A DNA stretch of 64,000 nt from assembly GCF_003265705.1 (NCBI RefSeq), contig NW_020313005.1, positions 15,269,114-15,333,113 on the forward strand, given 5' to 3'. Shown here piece after piece: positions 58,005 to 64,000 of this stretch. The DNA comes from Callorhinus ursinus (lineage: Eukaryota; Chordata; Mammalia; Carnivora; Otariidae). Position numbers and translations under genes: made by a program. Position 1 is the first letter of the stretch; each line of letters starts with the position of its first letter. The notes below the pieces were generated by a model that was not told the DNA's origin, searched no databases, and worked only from the letters and a program-made list of their open reading frames with translations.

Positions 58005-58603
58005 AGGAAAAACAAAGCAAAACAAAACTACAACCACTTTGTGTTGGTGAGGATGTGGAGAAAAAGGAACCCTTGTGCACTGTTGGTGGGAATGCAAACT
58101 GATGTAGCCACTCTGGAAAACAGTATGGAGGAGGTTCCTCAAAAAGTTAAAAAATAGAACTACCCTACCATCCAGTATTTGCACTAGTAGGTATTTACCC
58201 AAAGAATACAAAAACACTAATTCAAAAGGACATATGTACCCCTACATTACAGCAGCATCATTTACAATAGCCAAATTATGGAAGCAGTCCAAGTGTCCAT
58301 CGATAGATGAATGGATAAATATGTGGCATATATATTCAATGGAATATTACTCAGCTGTAAAAAAGAATGAAATCTTGCAACAACATGGATGGCTCTAGAG
58401 AAGTATAATGGTAAGTGAAATAGTCAGAGAGAGACAAATACCATGATTTCACTGATATGTGGAATTTAAGAAAACCAACAAAGAAAAAAGAGATAAACCA
58501 AGAAACAGTCTCTTAACTATAAAGAACAAACAAATGGTTACCAGAGGGGAGGTGGAGCAGGAATAGGTGAAGCAGGTGAAGGGGATTAAGAGTACACTTA
58601 TCC
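58005..58603 (+). mobile_element. Older LINE-1 3' fragment, left part
   Basis: It starts in the ORF2 C-terminal region ('gaggatgtggagaaaaagg', 'gcactgttggtgggaatgc', 'aatggaatattactcagctg') and continues into a single-module 3'UTR. Stops and indels break the frame. A CAN-SINE splits it; the rest lies at 58808-58908. Confidence 0.9.
58588..58603. repeat. CAN-SINE target-site duplication, left
   Basis: aagagtacacttatcc, identical to 58792-58807. Confidence 0.95.
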
Positions 58604-58726
58604 AGGGGCGCCTGGGTGGCTCAGATGTTTAAGTGTCTGTCTTTGGGTCAGGTCATGATCTCTGGGTCCTGGGATCGAGCTCATCAGGGAGTCTGCTTCT
58701 CCCTCTCCCTCTGCTTCTCCCCCTTG

Positions 58727-58763
<37 letters not shown>

Positions 58764-58791
58764 AAATGAATAGATAAAATCTTAAAAAAAA
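58604..58791 (+). mobile_element. CAN-SINE (SINEC) inserted in L1
   Basis: The head 'ggggcgcctgggtggctcag' is intact, followed by the body 'gagtctgcttctccctctcc', a long CT tract (58733-58760) and the tail 'agataaaatcttaaaaaaaa'. The perfect 16-bp duplication shows it inserted after the host L1 fragment and relatively recently. Confidence 0.97.
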
Positions 58792-58807
58792 AAGAGTACA
58801 CTTATCC
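58792..58807. repeat. CAN-SINE target-site duplication, right
   Basis: aagagtacacttatcc, identical to 58588-58603. Confidence 0.95.
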
Positions 58808-58908
58808 TGATGAGCACTGAGTAATGAATAGAATTGTTGAATCACTAAATTGTATACCTGAAACTAATATAAAACTGTATGCTAACTATACTGGAATTTA
58901 AAAAACTG
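58808..58908 (+). mobile_element. Older LINE-1 3' fragment, right part
   Basis: 'tgatgagcactgagtaatga' then 'gttgaatcactaaattgtat' and 'acctgaaactaatataaaac' complete the L1 3' end interrupted by the SINE. Confidence 0.88.
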
Positions 58909-60160
58909 AGATCACTTTGGGAGTCTAAAGCCATGCAACTGCATCCTCCCCAAGGATGCAGGGATTTGAGAAGAGCAAGGTCAGCCTTCTCACTACAGCT
59001 CAGGAGGAATCCTGGCCCTGCTGGAGAGGAAGGGAGGGAGCAGGGTGGGAAGGCTGAGAGCCCTGGAGGCCAAAGGACCATTTCCAATTTGTTATGGGGA
59101 AACGGGAATATTCAAAATCCAAAGTTCTGACCAGAGACCTCCTGATGAAGAAGAGCTTAAAGGTTTCCTCTCCTTTCTCTGGGCCATGAGCTCAACCACC
59201 CAAAACAACACATGCACACACATCCAGCAAGAGCCACTGCAAGAACAAGCCATGTGTGCCTGCCAGACACTTCAGGGCCCTGGGGAATTCACCCTGACTG
59301 CACTATCCTCTCAACTCCCACCACTGTGGTGAGGGAGAGGCTGCAATAATGGGTGAGCACATGCAGTGTGTGGTGGGTGGGTAGGGAGTCTTCCTGGACC
59401 AGTACATTCACATCAGCCAAATCACTGCTATAGACTCCGAGGTGGGGGATGGCTCCCTAGAAATGGGGGCCCTAACAATTAGACAGCAAAGCCCAGCACT
59501 GGATCCCAAATAGGCAGAGAGCAGCTCAGGTGCCTTCTGTTACCTCTCTGGGGTGGTTGGTTAGCTGAGGAGGAAGGGTGGTCAGAAAAGGAAATACCAT
59601 TACAAATCAGGAGAAGGCCAAAGCTCCTGCTGAAAGAGAGGCCAGCAGAGGCAGAGGGAACCCACAAGGGGAACAATTAACTGATAAGAGTAAACTAATT
59701 GTTATTCATATTAAATTAGGGCACAGGTGATTTCAAGAAAACCTACAGACCCTCCCAGATGTTTTTTGGGTTTTGCATTGCAGATGATGGTTTTATGCAA
59801 TCCTTCTGGGAGTCAGATTGCGGGAGCTGGGCCAAGACCAGAGCAGGGACAGGGCTCCCATCCTGTTTAACTACACAATAAACACATAACGGCTTGTCCC
59901 AGAGGACAGACCCAGGCTCTGCATACTGAACATTTTGATGGTAGGCTTTGGGGGCCTCTGAGCAGAGGAGCTCACTTACTCCTGGCAGGGAAGAGGGGGA
60001 AGGGGAAGATCAATCATGCAGGGAGATTCAGGGACTACTCCAGATGTTTGGGGCAAGGGCTAAATCGTGGGATGCACTAAATCCAGATGTGGACGGGAAG
60101 GAGACCATGAAGGAAAACAGAGAAGAAGGTAGAAGGCAATCATTATGGCCCCAACCACCT
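58909..60160. other. Non-genic stretch, nothing recognised
   Basis: Short chance frames only. Positions 59675-59725 are AT-rich and unique-looking. Confidence 0.5.
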
Positions 60161-60164
60161 TGTG

Positions 60165-60320
60165 GAGACTGGTGTATGTGTGTGCACATACATGTCTATG
60201 TGTTTGGGTGTTCAGGTATACACATCTGCATGCATGCATGCATAAAGGCACTCCCAGGAGTAGGAGAGTTGTATGTGTCTGCATGTGTACCTGCCTCTTT
60301 GTGCACATTTTGTATCTATA
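60165..60320. repeat. TG/CA-rich low-complexity tract
   Basis: Imperfect TG/ATGC repeats, including the self-complementary tgcatgcatgcatgca at 60227-60242. The overlapping 153-codon frame draws its Cys/Val/His-rich segment from this composition. Confidence 0.85.
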
Positions 60321-62440
60321 TAGCTGTTTGTGTATTTATGTTTCACGCACTTGGGGTGTTGCCAAAACTTCCCACCGAAACTAATGGCAGGCTGTTCTCT
60401 CTTCACTGAGGTTTATCATGCTAATTTTAATCCCACATTATTGTTTTAAGTTGGCTCTAAAAATTAATATTAAAAAATTCTGTAAACAGAGTCTGGGGCA
60501 AAATTACAAGACAGGTCCCTAGAAAGGGGTTTTATTATCACTATTGTTCTTATAAGAATAGTGAGGGTGAAGTTTGTCACGCATCCTGTTCCATCTGGTT
60601 AGCTTCCCCTTAGTGAAAGGGACAGTACCGGAGAACACCTGCAGAAAGTGTCCACCTGGCCACAGCCTGTCAGGACCAGACAGGACTGGTGACCATTTAG
60701 TCTAACACCTAGTTTTATTACTGAAAAGAGTGGCTGTGAAAGACTGACCACCCAGTCACCCAGGTAGTGTCTTCACAATCAGCCTGAAGCTCTTCATTGC
60801 CTGAGCTTACCACAAGGAGGCTGTGCCCTGTCCTGGGGGAATTGATGGCGAAATGGGTGTAATGCCTGGCATATCCTCACACACATAGTGCACACATTGC
60901 TGATGCTGACATCTTCTGTGGGTTTCAGTTCCTTTGTTTGTAAAACGAGGGACTAGAACTAGCAACTCTACAAGGGCATTTCTGTCCTACCATTTGGTGA
61001 TTGTATATCCAGGACCAGCAGGTTTAACTGGGGAGACAGGCAGTTTGTACGCCATGCAAACTCATGGTCACGTCTCTCCTCTGTGCTCTCTCTATCTGCC
61101 CTTTCCTGCTCCAGTTGTTGTGGTGGGGAAGCAGAATGTGGAGACAAGGAAAACATGGTCTCTGAAAGGTTTCTCTTAGCAGAGTCTTAAGGAGTAAGGG
61201 TTACTCCAATAGGGGAAGGAAAAAACAGAGTAGGGATTGCTATAATTCATGCTTCATTAAGAGAATGAGGAAATGATCCTGCACTGTAGCAGAAGGTACT
61301 CAGGTTAGATTTGGAAGAACTTCCTTGCTGGCAAGGAGGGCTGTTAAACACAGGAAAGGAAGAGGGAATGAGAGGGTGGAACAGCTGTCCCCAGAGGCAG
61401 TAATTATTTTTTCAAATATCTGTGAGATGGTAATGGATGATGAGGCCCCTTCCTCATCTCAAGATCTTGACCAAAGTAGCTGATTCTGAAGCCTCTGCCC
61501 CTACCCCCATCCTCCACTCACCATACATATTCAGGGAAGGAGCAGGGCAGGGCCTGCTGGGTAGTGACCAGGGTAGGGAAGGTGGTAGGGGAAGGGGTCC
61601 CGTGCTTCTCAGCATCAGCTCAGGGTACATAGAAAAACAGTGCCTGGTGATACTACTTTGATTCTGCAATGCTTGACAGTGGGTCTAGAGTTGGTGGAAG
61701 AAAGAAGGCATCAGACCTTGTGGGAGAGTTTGAGCTTCTAAAAAATACTGACATCCTCTGGCCCTGCTAAGACCAGAACGCCAGCTACAGGAGCTGGCCT
61801 CTCCTGGGGCTGTGAAGAGAACACGGGGTGGCTCTGACTACAGGTGTCCAGGAAGAGAACAAGTCTGGGGGTACAAATCCTTAAAACATGCCTGACGATA
61901 GCCTCTAAGTCTCTGGCAACTTGACACAAGAGCATTTGGAAGTGTCTCCATAGCTAGCTACCTGCCATGCCTATATCTGTACCCCACAATGCATGCACAC
62001 ACATGTGCCTACACAAGCACTCCCTGGCCACACACACCCTCAGCCCATCCAGCACACACAGGCAGGAAACATGCAGGGGCTTCTTTGCCCAAGGAGCCCT
62101 GGGAAATTACTGGATAGCCCACTAGCCCCCTTCTCTCCATTTCTGCTCCTTCCTGTTCCTTCCCAGCTCCCTCTCTACCCCACGCATTGCCTCCCTGCTT
62201 TCTCTTTGGAATGTCCAGGGCACTGTGGGAGGAGGAGTGGAGGCTAACACTCAGCAGCTGGACATGCCCTTTGACAAGGCAGCAGTGCCGACAGGTGGGG
62301 CCGTCCTGTTGGCCGGTGCCCGAGGACCCCCATCTCTACCCCACATAGGCAGCCCCTACCCCGCCCGGCAGGTACCACCCACCCCCACCAGTTATCTCCC
62401 ACTCCTGGGTGCCTGAAGCCAAGGAAGGAGCCGCACCCTC
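60321..62440. other. 5' flank of the terminal gene, nothing specific recognised
   Basis: Mixed-composition DNA. GC content rises from about 62,150 towards the island. CA-rich tract at 61990-62060. No exon or repeat identified confidently. Confidence 0.5.
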
Positions 62441-63173
62441 CCCGCTCCCCAGCTCTGCCTCCCGGTCCCGGAGAACCGCCCCCCAACTGCCCAGCCCGGA
62501 AACAATCACCCTTTGAGAAAGGCTGCCAAGCTGGGCGCCAGGAACAGCCAGGATGGAGGCGGGGTGGGATGGGGGTGCAGGCAACGGGCCGGGCGAGCTT
62601 TAACTCTAGAGAGCCGAGACCGGCGTGGCTCGGCCCCAGCCCGCAGCCCCTGCTCCAGCGCCTCAAACCGGAGCCGCCTAGGCTGGGGAGGGTTTGTGTG
62701 TAGGGGGCGGGGGAGCGATACCAATCCCAAGGGGGGGCTCGCCACCTCCTCCCCGTGCCCCCCGCCTCAGCTGGCGAGGTTGGTACCGCCCATTAGCAGC
62801 GCGGGTCCCGCCGGCAGCTAGCGCGCGCTCGGGGGCGGGGGCGGGGGGAGTGGGGGCGGGGAGCAAGGGGTGGGGGCGGGGCGGCAGGCGCTGTCAGAGC
62901 CGCGGCTGCACCGGCGCATCCGCTGCCGCCGACGGGACTCCGCACCGGCCGGGTCGGCTCGGCTCCGGCCGCCCCGCGCCTCCCCCTCGCCGCCCCCCGG
63001 GCCTGTCCCCCTCGCTTCCCCACCCCATCCCCTGTGCCTCCCCCTCCCCTACTCCCCCGCCCCCTGTCTCCCTGCCTGCGTCCTCCCGCGCGCTCCCAGT
63101 CTCCGGCTGCCGCCTCCCTGAGCCCAGAAGGAGCCGAGCCGAGGCGGCGGGCGGGCGCGCGGACCCCGCGGCT

Positions 63174-63272
63174 ATGAAGTGGCCCCCGGGGGCCCGGAGC
63201 CCGAGAGCCCCCGGGGAGGGAGGTGCGCGCGGCCCAGGGCAGCAGCCGAGGGGCGCCGGGGCAGGCGCGTAG
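63174..63272 (+). other. Upstream ORF in the 5' leader
   Basis: ATG at 63174 opens a 32-triplet frame (31 amino-acid codons plus stop) beginning MKWPPGARSPRAPG and ending at TAG 63270-63272, 15 bp before the main ATG. It is Gly/Ala/Pro/Arg-rich as expected from composition. The start context (gctATGa) is weak. If transcription starts upstream it could damp translation of the main frame by leaky scanning/reinitiation. Confidence 0.55.
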
Positions 63273-63287
63273 GGGCCGCCGCCCGCC

Positions 63288-63326
63288 ATGGACCGCTCCG
63301 GGGACGATCCGGACTCGCCGCCGCAG
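63288..63326 (+). CDS. First coding exon of an unidentified host gene (partial)
   Basis: The ATG sits in a near-ideal Kozak context (gccgcccgccATGg). It encodes 13 residues, MDRSGDDPDSPPQ, and ends exactly at CAG|GTCAGTG, a consensus splice donor in phase 0. The peptide is acidic and proline/serine-containing, consistent with a disordered N-terminus; no signal peptide or domain. The gene continues to the right beyond this window and I cannot name it. Reading on past the donor gives a 173-codon frame, but that runs through a GT/GC repeat and is almost certainly intron. Alternatives are a different start in the same transcript or an alternative first exon. Confidence 0.65.
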
Positions 63327-63335
63327 GTCAGTGCC
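63327..63335 (+). other. Splice donor of exon 1
   Basis: GTCAGTGCC directly after CAG; matches the mammalian 5' splice-site consensus at six or more positions. Confidence 0.65.
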
Positions 63336-63420
63336 CCCGCGCCCCCCGCGCGCCGCCGCGGCGCACAGAGTCCCTTTATGCGTCCCTATCGGTACCCACG
63401 CCTTGTCCTCCCGGGTGCGA

Positions 63421-63458
63421 GTGTGTGTGTGTGTGTGTGTGCGCGCGCGCGCGCGCGC
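63421..63458. repeat. (GT)10(GC)9 alternating purine-pyrimidine tract
   Basis: 38 bp of uninterrupted alternating purine-pyrimidine, starting 94 bp after the donor. Strong Z-DNA-forming potential within the CpG island. Confidence 0.97.
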
Positions 63459-63560
63459 AGCGGGGGCAGCTGGAAAGGGGCCGGGAACCGGGCCGGGGCT
63501 GGGAGGCGCTGCCGCCGAGGGGCTGCGAAACAAAACCCGGGCGATGCCTGCCCTCCTCCG

Positions 63561-64000
63561 GCCGGCCTCAAGGGGAGAGCTGGTTTTCGGCAGCATTCAA
63601 CAACTGGCCCAGGCTCTAGGGCTTGGGTCCCTTTCCACCTCAGCAGGTGGTTCCTGGTCGCCCGGAGGAGTCAGGGGCCAGCACACCCGCCGCACCCCTG
63701 CTCCCCAGCAGTCGTTCCCAGTTGCTCTGAAGCTGCAGGCACTGGCAAGTTAACTCTCGTCAGGGGACCCAGCCTCTACCACTCTACTGGGGAGCCTGAG
63801 GGGCTGTGAGGTGGCAAGGGTGGCAAAGGGCCCTTGGGCCCGTCAGGGTAGCCAGGAAGGAGACATGATGACCAAGTTCACCTCCCACCCCTGTGCATCT
63901 GAGGTCCTGATTCCTTCGAAGTCAGAGCACACAACTTCAGAAAAGGAAGCTGAGAGGGGAGGCAGGATAGAAGAAAGGAGGAAGCCGCAGGACCTAACAG
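63561..64000 (+). other. Presumed first intron, start
   Basis: GC content falls back to background. No splice acceptor followed by convincing coding sequence is visible before the window ends. Confidence 0.55.

Larger units (their letters stand above)
62445..63560 (+). promoter_or_regulatory. CpG island promoter of the terminal gene
   Basis: Dense CpG and very high G+C over ~1.1 kb. Several GC boxes (GGGGCGGGG type) cluster at 62831-62882, and a CCAAT motif lies at 62721-62725. I see no TATA box at a sensible distance. The layout is that of a TATA-less, Sp1/KLF-type mammalian promoter with dispersed start sites, most likely upstream of or within 62,830-63,170. Direction is set by the downstream ATG and splice donor on the plus strand; bidirectional activity is possible. 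Confidence 0.88.

Noticed and set aside
59948..60409. 153-codon Cys/His-rich frame
   Set aside because: The Cys/Val/His-rich half translates a TG/ATGC low-complexity tract; no coherent zinc-finger spacing.
62793..63596. 267-codon antisense frame in the CpG island
   Set aside because: Ala/Gly/Pro/Arg-rich frame expected from extreme GC content; overlaps the sense exon and repeat; no domain.
63288..63809. 173-codon single-exon protein from the terminal ATG
   Set aside because: After 13 codons it crosses a consensus splice donor and then a GT/GC repeat; the continuation is best explained as intron.
1..64000. CRISPR array, prokaryotic operon, phage or tRNA/rRNA gene
   Set aside because: No spaced direct repeats, operon-like gene packing or cloverleaf-encoding segment outside SINE remnants; sequence character is entirely mammalian.

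Overview
The window is mammalian nuclear DNA, and the repeats point to a caniform carnivore. There are three tRNA-derived CAN-SINE copies whose body reads like the type found in arctoids (bears, seals, mustelids), not the classic dog SINEC_Cf or the felid form. There are several LINE-1 copies with the carnivore-type 3' end, plus a background of MIR, L2, MaLR-like and hAT-like relics. No bacterial or viral gene organisation is present.

About 62 kb is non-genic, repeat-rich DNA. From 1 to 25.6 kb there are MIR/L2 relics, microsatellites, two CAN-SINEs, an old L1 in antisense, a MaLR-like LTR, a 42-bp L1 stub with its own target-site duplication, and a 147-bp unidentified sequence present twice 2.7 kb apart. 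From 25.6 to 32.6 kb lies a full-length, young-looking LINE-1: CpG-rich 5'UTR with a promoter-proximal YY1-type site, ORF1, ORF2, a doubled 3'UTR, an A-tail and a perfect 16-bp target-site duplication. A 100-N assembly gap interrupts ORF2 just before its C-terminal cysteine motif. From 32.6 to 62.4 kb there are more MIR and L2 copies, an MLT1-like LTR, nested old L1 relics, a carnivore L1 3' fragment at 49 kb, and an older L1 3' fragment at 58 kb split by a CAN-SINE with a perfect target-site duplication.

The last 1.5 kb (about 62.45-63.56 kb) is a CpG island with GC boxes and the 5' end of one host gene on the + strand. A 31-codon upstream ORF is followed by a strong-Kozak ATG that opens a 13-codon first coding exon, ending at a consensus splice donor (CAG|GTCAGTG). 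The rest of the gene lies beyond the window and I do not recognise it from these 13 residues. The upstream 62 kb is therefore best read as the 5' flank of this gene, with possible distal regulatory DNA.

Nearly all other long open frames are chance frames or repeat-derived. The most notable observations are the possibly competent L1, its two internal duplications (5'UTR and 3'UTR) compared with older single-copy 3' ends in the same window, the 147-bp direct repeat, a 13-bp perfect hairpin at 22.3 kb, and the uORF plus Z-DNA-prone tract in the promoter region.
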